DNA from: Flavobacteriales bacterium
Lineage (GTDB): Bacteria; Bacteroidota; Bacteroidia; Flavobacteriales_F; PHOS-HE28
Length of the DNA stretch: 64,000 bases
Reading direction: 5' to 3'
NCBI GenBank assembly: GCA_016713865.1
Contig: JADJOG010000016.1
Span: 11,605-75,604 of the forward strand
Part shown: positions 1-9,887 of the stretch, piece by piece
Layout of the letters: every line of letters starts with the position of its first letter
How positions within the stretch are numbered: the stretch's first letter is position 1
Made by a program: the position numbers and the translations under genes
The notes under the pieces: generated by a model
Databases searched by the model: none
The model's input: the letters and a program-made list of their open reading frames with translations, nothing else
Told to the model about the DNA's origin: nothing

Positions 1-1656
1 CTGATGGATGGCTTCCGCCGCGGTTCGCTCACCGCCTCGCAGGTCTTCGATGTCGATCGCATAGCGCGCCACCACGCCATCCTCGACCTCGTAGGTGGCC
101 ACCACAGCATGGACTTCAGCGATGTGAAGTTCTATTACGACCCCGTGCTCAAGCGTGTGGAACCCGTGAGCTACGAGAGCTTCAGTTCGCGCGCTATACG
201 AACCTTGGCTGGCAGCGGCAAGTTCGTGGGCCATGCCGATCCCGGAATGGATCTGCATGCACAATGGTTCAACGATGCGGAGCTGTTCCGCGCATACGTG
301 CATCACCTCGAGCGTGTGAGCCGTAAGGAATGGCTCGATAGCGCCTTCGTTGCGCTCAAGCCGGCACTCGACAGCGCCAGCGCCACGCTCTACCGCGAGT
401 TCCCATACAAGGAACTCGATCGCGCGGTCTACTACCGCAACCAGCAGGTGATCCGCAAGCTGATCGATCCGCCGAAAGCCTTCCACGCCTATTTGCAGGA
501 TGATGGGCCCGATACCATACGTGTGAACGTGGTCCCGATCGAAGCCCTGCCCTTGGAGGTGCATGCGCTCGTGCTGGCCGATGGAACACGCATTGAGCCG
601 AATGGCCTCTCCATCATCCCAATTCGTAATGCCGGGCGACCGGGCGATCCGATTGAATTGCGTTTCGCCGCTATGAGCAAAGTGGAGCGCGCCGATCTGC
701 GGATCGAATGCTCTGTGCTCGGCGCAAGTGCGCGGCGGATGGTCGATGTCTTCCCCTACGCGCTGCTCGATGGCGCCGATGTCGCACGGCCGGTGGCCAA
801 GGATCCGCGCGCCCTGGACTTCCTTGTGTTCGATGAGGCGGCCAAGACCATCACGCTGAAACCCGGTGTTCACAGCATCGGTTCCGATGTGGAATTGCCA
901 AGAGGATACCGTGTGGTCGCGGCTTCACCCTTGAAACTTACCATAGCCCAAGGTGCCCGTTTCCTTTCGCGCTCACCGATCGAGTGGGTCGGATTGAGCG
1001 AATCGCCAATCCAGCTCGTGAACGATGGCGACTTGGTCCTGCTCGAAACCAATGGCCGATCGAAGCTGGAGCGCGTGGCTGTGAGCGGTGCTGGGCGCAT
1101 TGTGCTGCAACAGGCGCCAGCAAGCATCGCGCATTGCTCCTTCGCCACAACCACCGAAGGGGATCACATCACAGTGGTGCGCAGCGCGATCGATATGAAG
1201 GAAACCGTGATTGCTGGCGGAACGGATGGCCTCTCCTTGACGGCCGCTCAGTTGAAGGCTGTTGGATGCGAGGTGCGGGGTGTGAAGGATGATGGCCTTG
1301 TGGTGCGTGGAGGCCAAGTGAGTTGGACGAAGGGGGCGATCCTTGCGGGCAAGGGGGCAGGGGTGAAACTCGGCGCGCAAAGCCAGGCCGCTCTCGAGCG
1401 GGTTGATTTGCGCTCTGCCGATGATGCTGTGGAAGTGAAGGAGGGAAGCTCGCTCACAATGACCACCTGCACGTTGGAAGCAGCTGCTATCGGCGTAGCT
1501 GTGAAGAAGCTTGAGCGCATCAGTGGACCGAGCATCGTTGAGCTCTCGAACGTCACCATTAATGCCGGAACCAGTGAAGTGGATGCCGGTAACGGCAACT
1601 CGGTGCGGCGCGATGGCAAGGAGCTCAGCGCGAACCAATCAAGCAAGGGCGAATGA
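1..1656 (+). CDS. CotH-like kinase-family protein with beta-helix-like tail (5' partial)
   Basis: The frame is open to the first base, so the true start lies upstream and only the C-terminal part is present. Residues 1-60 contain a stretch like the late part of CotH spore-coat kinase-family domains (DVDRIARHHAILDLVG, then NxKFYYDP-like KFYYDPVL). From about residue 285 the protein becomes a series of short beta-rich turns with recurring G-V-x-L and D-G-L patterns, as in right-handed beta-helix folds. No C-terminal sorting domain is obvious. The stop overlaps the start of the downstream phosphoesterase (ATGA at 1653-1656), so the two are probably translated together. CotH-family proteins are protein kinase-like; whether this one is active cannot be judged without its N-terminus. 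Confidence 0.6.
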   Translation: MMDGFRRGSLTASQVFDVDRIARHHAILDLVGGHHSMDFSDVKFYYDPVLKRVEPVSYESFSSRAIRTLAGSGKFVGHADPGMDLHAQWFNDAELFRAYVHHLERVSRKEWLDSAFVALKPALDSASATLYREFPYKELDRAVYYRNQQVIRKLIDPPKAFHAYLQDDGPDTIRVNVVPIEALPLEVHALVLADGTRIEPNGLSIIPIRNAGRPGDPIELRFAAMSKVERADLRIECSVLGASARRMVDVFPYALLDGADVARPVAKDPRALDFLVFDEAAKTITLKPGVHSIGSDVELPRGYRVVAASPLKLTIAQGARFLSRSPIEWVGLSESPIQLVNDGDLVLLETNGRSKLERVAVSGAGRIVLQQAPASIAHCSFATTTEGDHITVVRSAIDMKETVIAGGTDGLSLTAAQLKAVGCEVRGVKDDGLVVRGGQVSWTKGAILAGKGAGVKLGAQSQAALERVDLRSADDAVEVKEGSSLTMTTCTLEAAAIGVAVKKLERISGPSIVELSNVTINAGTSEVDAGNGNSVRRDGKELSANQSSKGE

Positions 1657-2693
1657 TCCGTCGCGCGCGCAGCATCGTATGGGGTGTACTCCTGATCGTA
1701 ACCAGTGCGCTCGCGCAGCGATCTCCTTTCAATGGGATGCACGTGCTGCCTGCCGATAGCAGTGGACGCTACCGCATCATCATTGGCGGGCATTTCCATG
1801 GCGAGAGTACCAATCGAAGCGGGTATCCAGCCTCAACACTGCTAGCCAATCTCGATACCATCAATGCCTTGGGCGCGCACCTCTTCCTCAGCACTGGTGA
1901 TCTTTACATGGATGCCCGAAAGGACAGCGCGCGCTATGCCAAGGCCCTCTTCAGCAAGCTGAAGGTTCCTTTCTTAAACGCGCCAGGGAATCATGATCTG
2001 CTGGGCCCGGATTCGCGGGATCCCCTTGAATTCGACCTCCCGTTCAATCCCGGACGGGAGAGCGACACGATTTTCTACGACAGGGTTCTGCTGCTCAATA
2101 CAGAGTTGGAAGGCGGGTCGATCACCGGCGATCAGCTAGGGCGATTGGGTACATTGTCCGACGGCATTGGAATGCGCAATCTGTTCGTGGTTGCGCACCG
2201 CCCCGTTTGGGCCGAAGACGACCCTCAGTACAACGGTCTCTTCAAGGACAACACCCGCTCCGAGTTCGGCACCAATTACCAGAAGGAAGTGTATCCCATT
2301 CTGGAGCGGATCGCGAGGCACGCGCAGGTGTATTGGATCAGCGGCAGTCTTGGAGGACAAGCCCCGAGCAGCATCTTCTTCCAGCAGCACGCGCCCAACA
2401 TCACCTACATCCAATGCGCCATTCGCGATGAGCCGCGCGACGCCCTGCTCATCGCCGACGTGTATCCGGATTCGATCGGGTGGAGCGCGCTTTCGCTCAC
2501 CGGTCAGCAGCTCTTGGCACCGCAAGCCTACGATGCCGCTTGGTGGCGAGGGCGTGTGGGCAAGAAAGAGCCCTTCAATTGGCGCTTGTTGCCCTACTTG
2601 GCCAAGCAGATCGTGCTGCACAAGGCGTTCTGGTGGGGGGCAGCCTTCGCATTGCTGCTCGTCATGCTGCTGCGCAGGCTTTGGCGGCGCTGA
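1653..2693 (+). CDS. Exported calcineurin-like metallophosphoesterase
   Basis: 346 aa. The N-terminus is a signal peptide or anchor ending near ALAQ. Metallophosphoesterase blocks appear in order: GGHFHGES near residue 46 (an unusual first block, with HFH in place of DxH), STGDLYMD near 83, APGNHDLLG near 110, and VVAHRP near 184. A final hydrophobic helix (AFWWGAAFALLLVMLL) is followed by an Arg-rich tail, so the catalytic domain probably faces the periplasm, tethered to the inner membrane. It overlaps the CotH-like gene by 4 nt. The substrate is unknown. The first motif resembles the late GHxH block, so the family assignment is firm but the active-site layout may be atypical. Confidence 0.75.
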   Translation: MIRRARSIVWGVLLIVTSALAQRSPFNGMHVLPADSSGRYRIIIGGHFHGESTNRSGYPASTLLANLDTINALGAHLFLSTGDLYMDARKDSARYAKALFSKLKVPFLNAPGNHDLLGPDSRDPLEFDLPFNPGRESDTIFYDRVLLLNTELEGGSITGDQLGRLGTLSDGIGMRNLFVVAHRPVWAEDDPQYNGLFKDNTRSEFGTNYQKEVYPILERIARHAQVYWISGSLGGQAPSSIFFQQHAPNITYIQCAIRDEPRDALLIADVYPDSIGWSALSLTGQQLLAPQAYDAAWWRGRVGKKEPFNWRLLPYLAKQIVLHKAFWWGAAFALLLVMLLRRLWRR

Positions 2694-2709
2694 TCGGCGG
2701 CTACATTCG
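2680..2709 (+). promoter_or_regulatory. Bacteroidota-type promoter for the epimerase gene
   Basis: TTTG at 2680-2683, an 18-nt spacer, then TACATTCG at 2702-2709, matching the TTTG-N19-TAnnTTTG pattern of the Bacteroidota primary sigma factor. The ATG follows at 2722. It overlaps the 3' end of the phosphoesterase gene. Confidence 0.6.
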
Positions 2710-2721
2710 CCGCCACGTAAC

Positions 2722-3657
2722 ATGTCCAGGATCCTCGTCACCGGCGGCGCCGGTTTCATCCCCAGCGAAATGGCCGCGCGCCTCGCGCTGGATCCCGCCA
2801 ACGAAGTGGTGGCGGTCGACAATCTGCTCACCGGCGACCTGCGCAAGCTGCCGCTCGATCGCAGCAACCTGCACTTCATCAAATGCGATGTGAACCGCTT
2901 CGAGGACATCAGCAGCGTGTTCTTCGCCTACCGGCCGGAGTACGTGTTCCACTATGCGGCAGTGGTAGGGGTGAAGCGCACCACCGACAATCCGGTGATG
3001 GTGCTGCACGATATCGATGGCATCCGGAACGTGCTCGACCTGAGTAAGAACACCGGCGTGAAGCGCGTGTATTTCAGCAGCAGCAGCGAGGTGTACGGCG
3101 AACCGGTTGAGATCCCGCAGAACGAGCATACCACGCCGCTCAACAGCAAATTGCCATACGCCATCGTGAAGAACCTCGGCGAGGCTTTCCTGCGCAGCTA
3201 CCACAAAGAATTCAGCCTCGAATACACCGTGTTCCGATTCTTCAACACGTACGGTCCCAAACAGAGTCACGATTTCGTGGTGAGCAAGTTCATCCGTGCC
3301 GCGCTGAAGGGCGACGACATCACCATTTACGGCGATGGCGGCCAGACCAGGACTTTCTGCTACATCGACGACAATATCGATGCGTGCTTCAATGCGTTCA
3401 AGCGGCAAGAGGCCGTGAACGATGTGGTGAACATCGGCAGCGATGTGGAGATCAGCATCCTCGAGCTGGCCCGTCTCGTGATCGAGCTCACCGGAAGCAA
3501 GAGCAAGCTGGTGCATCTTCCACCGCTGGAAGAGGGTGATATGACCCGGCGCATGCCCGATGTGAGCCGAATGCGGCAGCTGCTGGGCCACGAGCCAGTG
3601 AAGCTGCGCGATGGCCTGCAGCGCATCCTGGCCGATACGCGTTTCATCATGGGCTGA
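2722..3657 (+). CDS. NAD-dependent epimerase/dehydratase (nucleotide-sugar type)
   Basis: 311 aa, an extended short-chain dehydrogenase. The ATG at 2722 was chosen because it directly precedes the Rossmann strand (MSRILVTGGAGF) and follows a good promoter; the longer upstream reading overlaps the previous gene. The catalytic YxxxK is present (YAIVK near residue 152), as are the preceding Ser-rich strand SSSSEVYGEP and a late RTFCYIDD block typical of UDP-glucose 4-epimerase and UDP-glucuronate decarboxylase relatives. The nucleotide-binding loop reads GGAGFIPS: the third Gly of GxxGxxG is Pro, which is odd. It is followed 42 nt later by asparagine synthase, a pairing common in surface-polysaccharide loci, so a sugar-nucleotide role is inferred. 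The exact substrate is not determined. Confidence 0.8.
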   Translation: MSRILVTGGAGFIPSEMAARLALDPANEVVAVDNLLTGDLRKLPLDRSNLHFIKCDVNRFEDISSVFFAYRPEYVFHYAAVVGVKRTTDNPVMVLHDIDGIRNVLDLSKNTGVKRVYFSSSSEVYGEPVEIPQNEHTTPLNSKLPYAIVKNLGEAFLRSYHKEFSLEYTVFRFFNTYGPKQSHDFVVSKFIRAALKGDDITIYGDGGQTRTFCYIDDNIDACFNAFKRQEAVNDVVNIGSDVEISILELARLVIELTGSKSKLVHLPPLEEGDMTRRMPDVSRMRQLLGHEPVKLRDGLQRILADTRFIMG

Positions 3658-3699
3658 TCGCGGCACTTCATGCGATCTACACAACAACAGGACGGTTAG

Positions 3700-5569
3700 A
3701 TGTGCGGCATAGCGGGCATACACGGGCTCGAAGGGCTGCATGACCCGATCTCATTAGGACGGCGGATGACCGATGCCATCGCGCATCGCGGGCCCGATGC
3801 TGAAGGTGTCGTGCGCTTGGGCAACAACGTGCTGGGACATCGCCGCTTGAGCATCATCGACCTATCGGCAGCGGGCAATCAGCCTTTCACCAGCGCCGAT
3901 GGCCGATACACCATCGCCTACAACGGCGAGATCTACAATTACCGGGAGCTACGCGCCCAATTGCCCATTACGGCATGGCGTACCGGTTCAGATACGGAGG
4001 TGCTGGTTGAGGCCTATGCACATTGGGGGCGCCGATTGCCTGCAGCGGCTTCATGGCATGTTCGCCTTCGCCGTTCACGACGCGGCCACGGATGAGCTCT
4101 TCATCGCGCGCGACCGCATGGGCATAAAGCCCCTTTATTGGTGGCGCGATGATCAGCACCTGCTCTTCGCGAGCGAATTGCGCGCATTGCTGGCAACAGG
4201 CTTGGTGCCGCGGAGATTGAATCGCGCAGCGCTTGCCGATCACCTGCGCTACCAGACCGTTCACGAGCCGGAGACCATTGTGCAGGGCGTGCGCATGCTC
4301 GAGGCGGGCCATTGCATGCGCGTGAGCGACCAAGAGGTGCAGGTGCAGCGCTGGTATGATCTGGCCAAGAGCGCTGATCGTGAACTGGAGCGGCTGCCAG
4401 CGAATGCTGTGCTGCGCGGGGTTCACGATCGCATGAGCCGCTCGGTGGAGAAGCGCTTGGTGAGTGATGTCCCCTTCGGCGCCTTCCTCAGCGGTGGCAT
4501 CGATAGCAGCGCTGTGGTCGGCGATGGCGCAAGCCAGCGACCAACCAGTGCACACCTTCTCGGTGGTCTTCGACGAAGAGGAATACAGTGAGGAGCGATT
4601 CGCGCGGATCGTCGCCAAGAAAGTTCAGCACCGAGCATACCCCATACGGATGCAGCCCGCCGAGATGCTGCGCTTGCTGCCCGATGCGCTCGCCGCGATG
4701 GTCGCCCAGCGCCGATGGACTGAACACCTACGTGGTCTCGAAGGTGACCAAGGAGGCCGGAATCACCATGGCGCTCAGCGGTCTTGGTGGCGATGAGGTG
4801 TTCGCAGGATATCCGCTCTTTGCCCGCAGCATCGCGCTTTGGAACAAACGATGGATGGCTCAATTCCCGCGGGGTCTGCGTGGATTGATGGCACGGATCA
4901 TTGCTGGTGCTAAGCCTTCTGTGGGCGGCATGCGGATCGGAGAGTTCCTCCGGCTTCCGAGCTTTTCCATCGATGATAGCTACCCCGTTGCCCGGCTCGC
5001 TTTGAACGATCACGCTTTAGCAGGGCTATTGCCTCCAAGCGGCATCAGCGCCAATCGAGTGGCTGCGATCATGCATGGGCTTATTCGAGACGATCGAGGG
5101 CATGAATTGCCATTGCTGAGCCAAGTGAGCCTCGGTGAACTTCGCACCTATGTCCTCAACATACTCCTACGCGATGCCGACCAGATGAGCATGGCGCATG
5201 CCTTGGAGGTGCGTGTGCCTTTCTTGGATCATGAACTGGTCGAGTACGTGCTCGGTGTGAGCGATGCGCTCAAGTTCCCGCACACCAAAGCAATTGCTGG
5301 TGAGCGCGCTCGGCGACCTGCTGCCTGCCGAGGTCGTGAACAGGCCCAAGATGGGCTTCACATTTCCATGGGACTCGTGGCTTCGGAATGAGCTCAGCGG
5401 CTTTTGCGATCAGCGAATGGCTTGGCTCGATTCGAAAGAGGTGTTGAAGCCCGGAGGGGGGGCGGAGCTATGGGGTCGATTCAAGCGTGGCGATCAGCGG
5501 GTGAGCCTGGCGCTCATGCTCTCGCTGGTGGTCCTGTCCGATTGGCTCGAGCGTAACGGCATCGAATAG
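3700..5569 (+). CDS. asnB: Asparagine synthase (glutamine-hydrolysing), interrupted by four frameshifts
   Basis: Reconstructs to about 620 aa, normal for AsnB. The N-terminal glutaminase domain starts MCGIAGIHG, with Cys2 as nucleophile, and continues with HRGPDAEG, GHRRLSIIDL and YNGEIYNYREL. The synthetase domain has the pyrophosphate-loop motif SGGIDSSAV and then LSGLGGDEVFAGY and VRVPFLDHELVEY. The reading frame switches near 4028, 4517 (an extra G in GTCGGCGATG), 4700 and 5285. All four shift in the same direction, as if one base had been inserted each time. Because motifs continue on both sides of every break, the gene is probably intact in the organism. It converts aspartate, ATP and glutamine to asparagine; copies beside sugar epimerases often belong to surface-glycan loci. 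Confidence 0.85.
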
Positions 5570-5588
5570 GCCGGCTGGCCTGGAAATG

Positions 5589-5615
5589 AGAGCGGCGGCC
5601 TTAGGCCGCCGCTCT
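5589..5615. terminator. Perfect 12-bp hairpin between convergent genes
   Basis: AGAGCGGCGGCC, loop TTA, GGCCGCCGCTCT. It lies between the 3' ends of asnB (+) and the PorG-like gene (-), so it probably terminates both. There is no long U tract. Confidence 0.75.
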
Positions 5616-5633
5616 TCAGCATGAAAGTGCTGA

Positions 5634-6578
5634 TCAGAACTTCGCGCGTGACTTGCGGCCAACCCGCTTGCTTCCGCGAATCCAGCTATAGCGTTGGCGG
5701 TAGAAGTTCGACTGACCACGCAGCACATAGCTGTAAGTGAAGGTCATGGTCAGGTAGCTATCGTTATGCGTGGGATCCCCGCGAATGGCGCCCGGTGCAT
5801 AGTTGTTCGGGTGCGGCAGGGTGGGGTCAAGCGCGTAGGCAAAAGCCGTCTGATTGGCCAATTGCGCAGCGGTTCCACCGATGCCTCCTGGCAAAAGATC
5901 GGGGTCAGCATAGACAGTGCTGGCATCGTCTAGGTAATCGCTGAAGGTGGTGCGCCAGCCCATGTCCCATCCGAAGCGGTGGCGGCGCTTCTTGGTGAAG
6001 TGGAAGCCGATGCCCGCAGGAATGGCCAACCCAATGCGCGAGTAATCGACCAGCTCCGTGGTGAGCGGCTGCAGCGCATAGAAATCACCTTCGCGATTGA
6101 TCTGCCCCTTCGGGTTGTGGTAATAGAGCGCGGCTCCCACATAACCGAACAAGCGGAAATCGAGCTTGTACCGGCCGCGGCCACCCAAGTCGTTGTCCTG
6201 GAAGATCGTGAACTCCGGTCGCACGTACCATTCGAGCATGTCGTTGCGGAAATTCAGATTCCGTGCGCGACGAGGACCATAGTCCTCCGTGAACTCGTCA
6301 GCGCCTTGAAGACGCATGTAGAGCAAGCCTGTATTCACTGAAATAAGGCGGTTGAGCTTGCGGCGTGCGAAACCTCCAACTGCCCAGCGTGTCTGGCTTA
6401 GCTTCATGTCCCACACGAAATCCCTGCGAGGCTGATCTTTGCCACCCATCTCGCCCAAATAGTTGGCACCCCCTAAGTGGAAACCAACATCCCAAGCGTA
6501 TTGGGCTTGGCCGGCAAGTGCAGAGAAAAGAACCACGGTGGCGGCTCCTAATCGGGTCGAGATTTGACGCATGCGCAT
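5634..6578 (-). CDS. porG: PorG/DUF6089-like outer-membrane beta-barrel of the T9SS
   Basis: About 314 aa. The start at 6578 (MRMRQISTRLG) gives a clean signal peptide ending at GQAQ. The longer start at 6614 would lie upstream of the promoter-like TATGTTTG on this strand (6606-6599), so the shorter one is preferred. The mature part begins WDVGFHLGGANYLGEMG, the characteristic opening of DUF6089/PorG proteins, followed by alternating aromatic beta strands and a basic C-terminus (RGSKRVGRKSRAKF). In Porphyromonas and Flavobacterium, PorG is an outer-membrane part of the type IX secretion machinery, which fits the many T9SS cargo genes in this window. The gene stands alone, convergent with asnB. 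Confidence 0.75.
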   Translation of the reverse strand: MRMRQISTRLGAATVVLFSALAGQAQYAWDVGFHLGGANYLGEMGGKDQPRRDFVWDMKLSQTRWAVGGFARRKLNRLISVNTGLLYMRLQGADEFTEDYGPRRARNLNFRNDMLEWYVRPEFTIFQDNDLGGRGRYKLDFRLFGYVGAALYYHNPKGQINREGDFYALQPLTTELVDYSRIGLAIPAGIGFHFTKKRRHRFGWDMGWRTTFSDYLDDASTVYADPDLLPGGIGGTAAQLANQTAFAYALDPTLPHPNNYAPGAIRGDPTHNDSYLTMTFTYSYVLRGQSNFYRQRYSWIRGSKRVGRKSRAKF

Positions 6579-6598
6579 AGCGGGACTTGAACGACGGG

Positions 6599-6606
6599 CA
6601 AACATA
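6599..6606 (-). promoter_or_regulatory. -7 element for the PorG-like gene
   Basis: TATGTTTG on the minus strand, 20 nt before the ATG at 6578. It matches TAnnTTTG; no clear -33 element is seen. It supports the shorter start. Confidence 0.4.
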
Positions 6607-6689
6607 GGAAACAAGAGCCGATGCTCTGCGCATGCCGTGCGCGCGGGTTTTCCACGATCGGCGCAGCATTCCGCGCAGGCTTGCTAGGC

Positions 6690-6697
6690 TAGATTTG
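6690..6697 (+). promoter_or_regulatory. -7 element for the nitronate monooxygenase gene
   Basis: TAGATTTG, matching TAnnTTTG, 18 nt before the ATG at 6716. The -33 region is weak. Confidence 0.4.
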
Positions 6698-6715
6698 GCG
6701 CCGCTTACGAAACCC

Positions 6716-7672
6716 ATGAGCAACCGGATCACAGCCCTTTTCGGTACCCGTTACCCTTTGGTGCAGGCTGGTATGATCTGGTGCTCCGGTTGGCGGTTGG
6801 CCGCGGCGGTCAGCAATGCTGGCGGCCTTGGGCTGATTGGTTGAGGCTCTATGTATCCCTAGGTGCGCCGTGAGCACATTCGGAAGTGCAAAGCCGCCAC
6901 GGGTGCGCCTTTCGGAGTGAATGTCCCGATGCTCTACCCGGATATCGACCAGCACATGGCGATCATCGTCGAAGAGGGCGTACGGGTCGTTTTCACCTCG
7001 GCCGGAAATCCCGCAACCTGGACAGCCCGGTTGAAGGAACATGATATCACGGTTGTGCATGTGGTCAGCAGCGTGAAGTTCGCCCGCAAAGCCGAGGCGG
7101 CTGGTGTTGATGCCGTGGTTGCCGAAGGCTTCGAGGCTGGTGGCCATAACGGACGCGAAGAGACCACCACGATGGTGCTGATTCCGATGGTACGCGACGC
7201 CATTTCAGTTCCTTTGATTGCCGCAGGAGGCATTTCCGATGGCCGCAGCATGCTTGCCGCCATGGCCTTAGGAGCCGATGGCGTCCAAGTAGGTAGCCGT
7301 TTCGTCTGTGCAGAAGAGAGTTCCGCGCATCCGGATTTCAAGCAACGGGTTGCCGATGCCGGTGAAGGCGAAACGCTTCTGACTTTAAAGGAGATCACCC
7401 CGGTCCGCCTCCTGCGGAATAAATTCTTCGACGATGTTCAATCTGCTTACAGTCAAGGGGCTACGATTGATGACCTGAAGGCATTGCTTGGGCGAGGAAG
7501 GGCCAAGAAAGGCATGTTCGAGGGCGATTTATCCGAAGGTGAACTTGAGATTGGCCAAGTGGCGGCGCGTATCAACCAGACCTTGTCGGCCGAGGCTATT
7601 GTCGATTCGATCATGACGGAATATGAGGTGGCGCGCATGCGTTTGGCACACCTCAAGCCGTTCACTGCCTAA
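6716..7672 (+). CDS. Nitronate monooxygenase/2-nitropropane dioxygenase, with two in-frame stops
   Basis: Flavin-dependent TIM barrel. It starts MSNRITALFGTRYPLVQAGM and continues GGLGLIG, GAPFGVNVPML, VVAEGFEAGGHNG, PLIAAGGISDG, and GADGVQVGSRF (the FMN phosphate-binding region). Full length is about 318 aa including the stops. The frame stays the same throughout, but TGA at 6842-6844 and TAG at 6860-6862 interrupt the conserved stretch GLIG-x-GSMYP-x-VRREH. Each stop is one G-to-T change from a sense codon expected there (GGA or GAG), so either sequencing error or a real double nonsense mutation is possible. Family members oxidise nitronates to carbonyl compounds; some are enoyl reductases. 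The next gene starts 3 nt downstream. Confidence 0.75.
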
Positions 7673-7675
7673 CTC

Positions 7676-9789
7676 ATGCGGCAACATCGGATAGAAGCGC
7701 TTCGTCTATTGGGCATCATGCCAATCGGGTACGCTCGCGTGATTGGGGTTCTCGCCATCGGCCTTTCAGGCTTCGGTTTTCCTGCTGCCGCTTACGCCGT
7801 GATCCTGGATCCTCCTGCCCCGCGATGTGCCAGTGTGAGCGTAGCTGGCGATGTCACTGTCACATGGACTTTGCCTTCGGACCCCGACGGCGACTGCGCC
7901 CAGCTTGAAATCTGGCATGCCATTGATGCTGCGGGTCCTTTCAACCTTTTAGCAACGCCAGCATGCGGCTCAACGAGCTATTTCCATGTTGGAGCGGGCG
8001 CCAACGCTGGTCCTCAGTTCTATTTCCTTACAACGGTCTCCTCATCACCGCCGCCGAACACATCGATTCCGAGTGACACCGTGGCGACCATTTTCCTGCA
8101 GGTGTTCCAAAGCACGCCGCTGGGCAGCGCTAATCTCTCGTGGAACGCTGCGGCCATGGAACCATCGGCAGCGGCTTCTTTCTCCATTTGGCTTGAGTAT
8201 CCTGTAGGTTCTTGGGCGCAGATCGCCACTGTGCCGACAACCACTTTCGCTTATCAGTGGCCGGTATCCATCTGTGAGGATTCGCTCACCTTCCGTGTCG
8301 GATTGGCCGACGGCAGTGGCTGCACCTCGTTCAGCAATCGCGATGGCGAGGTCTTCTTGGATGTCACCCCACCTTCGATCCCGGTGATCATCGCCGTAAG
8401 TGTTGACTCTTTGTCGGACCATTCGACCATCACATGGTCGCAACCGCCCGAACTGGATACTCAAGGCTATCTCATCATCTACAACGCACCAGGCGGTGCG
8501 GTCATCGTCGATACCATTTTCGGCGCGGGCAACACCTCCTACGAATGGCTCGATAGCTGGCCATTCGGCGGGCCTGAGGGCTTCACCATTGCTGCCTTCG
8601 ATTCCTGCCAAACGGGCACTCCGCCCAGCCCGAACATCAGTCCAACCGGACCGTCGCATTTCTCCATGTTCGCGCAGACCGATTACGAACGATGCGCCGG
8701 CAGCATGCGCATTACGTGGACGCCCTACGTGGGCTGGCAGCCCCAATCGCATCAGGTGCTATTGCGCGTCGATGGCGGCCCGTGGGCAGTGGTGGCCAAT
8801 CTTTCTGGAAGCGCCACGCAGCATATGGTCGAGGTGGAGCCCGGTCGCACCTATTGCGCATTGGTGAAAGCCATCCACCCGAACGGATTGGCCGCTTCAT
8901 TGTCGAACAAGGCCTGCCGATTCACGGTCTACCCGGCAGTTCCCCAGGCCAATTACCTGCGCACGGTCACGGTCACGACAGGATCCTCGTGGTCGACAGC
9001 GTCGATTATGCGGCAGAGGCCGGTGGCTATCGGCTCGAGCGCTCCACCAATGGCGGGGCATTCACAACGGTGAGGTCGTTTCCGGCAACGGCCGGTCCGC
9101 TGATCCAATGGACCGATGGCGATGTGCAACCGGCAACGAATGCATACCAGTACAGGATGCAAGTGCTCGATAGCTGCCGACGGCCGGCTTTCACCAGCAA
9201 TATCGGCGCGAACATCGTTCTGCAGGCCTCGGCCAACCTCGACGGAGTGAACACCTTGCGATGGAACGGCTATGTCGAATGGGCAGGTATCGTGGCTGGT
9301 TACCGCATACTCAGGAGCGTGGCTGATGGTCCTTTTGAGGCCATCGCCATAGTGCCGCCGACACCTTGGGAATACGTGGATGATGTGAACGCCTTCGTTG
9401 AACTCACCGGTCGTTTCTGTTACCGCGTAGAGGCCATCGAAGCCGGGAATCCATCGGGAATCGACGCGACCTCGGTCAGCAACGATGCTTGTGCCTTTCA
9501 GTCGGAGCTGGTCTTCATCCCGAATGCCTTCATCATTGGCAGCGCTTACAACCCGATATTCAAGCCAGTGATCGGGTTCACTGAAGTGTTCCATTACCGG
9601 CTGCTCATAACGAATCGCTGGGGCTTGGTCATATGGGAAACTGAGGATCCCGAGGAAGGGTGGGATGGGGTTGTCGGCAGTCAAGTGATGCCGATTGGCA
9701 TTTATGCCTATTACTGTTCTGTGCGGAATGGTGCTGGCAAATTGGTGGAGAAGAGAGGCACAGTGACCTTGATCGCGGAGAGCGATTGA
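7676..9789 (+). CDS. Secreted fibronectin-like protein with type B T9SS sorting domain, one frameshift
   Basis: About 704 aa after joining. The signal peptide is hydrophobic and ends near AAAYAV. The body is a tandem of FN3-like beta-sandwich segments (repeated Trp/Tyr-rich strands such as VTVTWTLP and STITWSQP). The C-terminus, VFIPNAFIIG followed by RLLITNRWGLVIW and a late GIYAYYCSVRN block, is the gliding-motility-associated (CHU_C, type B) sorting domain recognised by the T9SS. The frame changes near 8975 by loss of one base. It is probably displayed on the cell surface or released. It starts 3 nt after the nitronate monooxygenase stop, so the two may share a transcript. Binding target unknown. 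Confidence 0.75.
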
Positions 9790-9815
9790 TCGGCGCGCGC
9801 GGCTGCCTACCTTTG
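9786..9815 (+). promoter_or_regulatory. guaB promoter
   Basis: TTG at 9786-9788, exactly 19 nt, then TACCTTTG at 9808-9815. Transcription should begin around 9822, downstream of the possible ATG at 9819, so translation most likely starts at the ATG at 9888. Confidence 0.65.
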
Positions 9816-9887
9816 TGCATGGAACAAACAGCAGTGGCTGGCCGCACGAAGGCCGCCGAAGGCTCGTTGGGCAACGGGCAGCAGGCT

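Noticed and set aside
3700..5569. Programmed frameshifting in asnB
   Set aside because: There are four shifts with no slippery site or conserved structure, and similar shifts occur in unrelated genes; sequencing error is simpler.
9819..9887. Start of guaB at 9819
   Set aside because: The promoter at 9786-9815 places the transcription start after this ATG, and the added residues do not resemble guaB.
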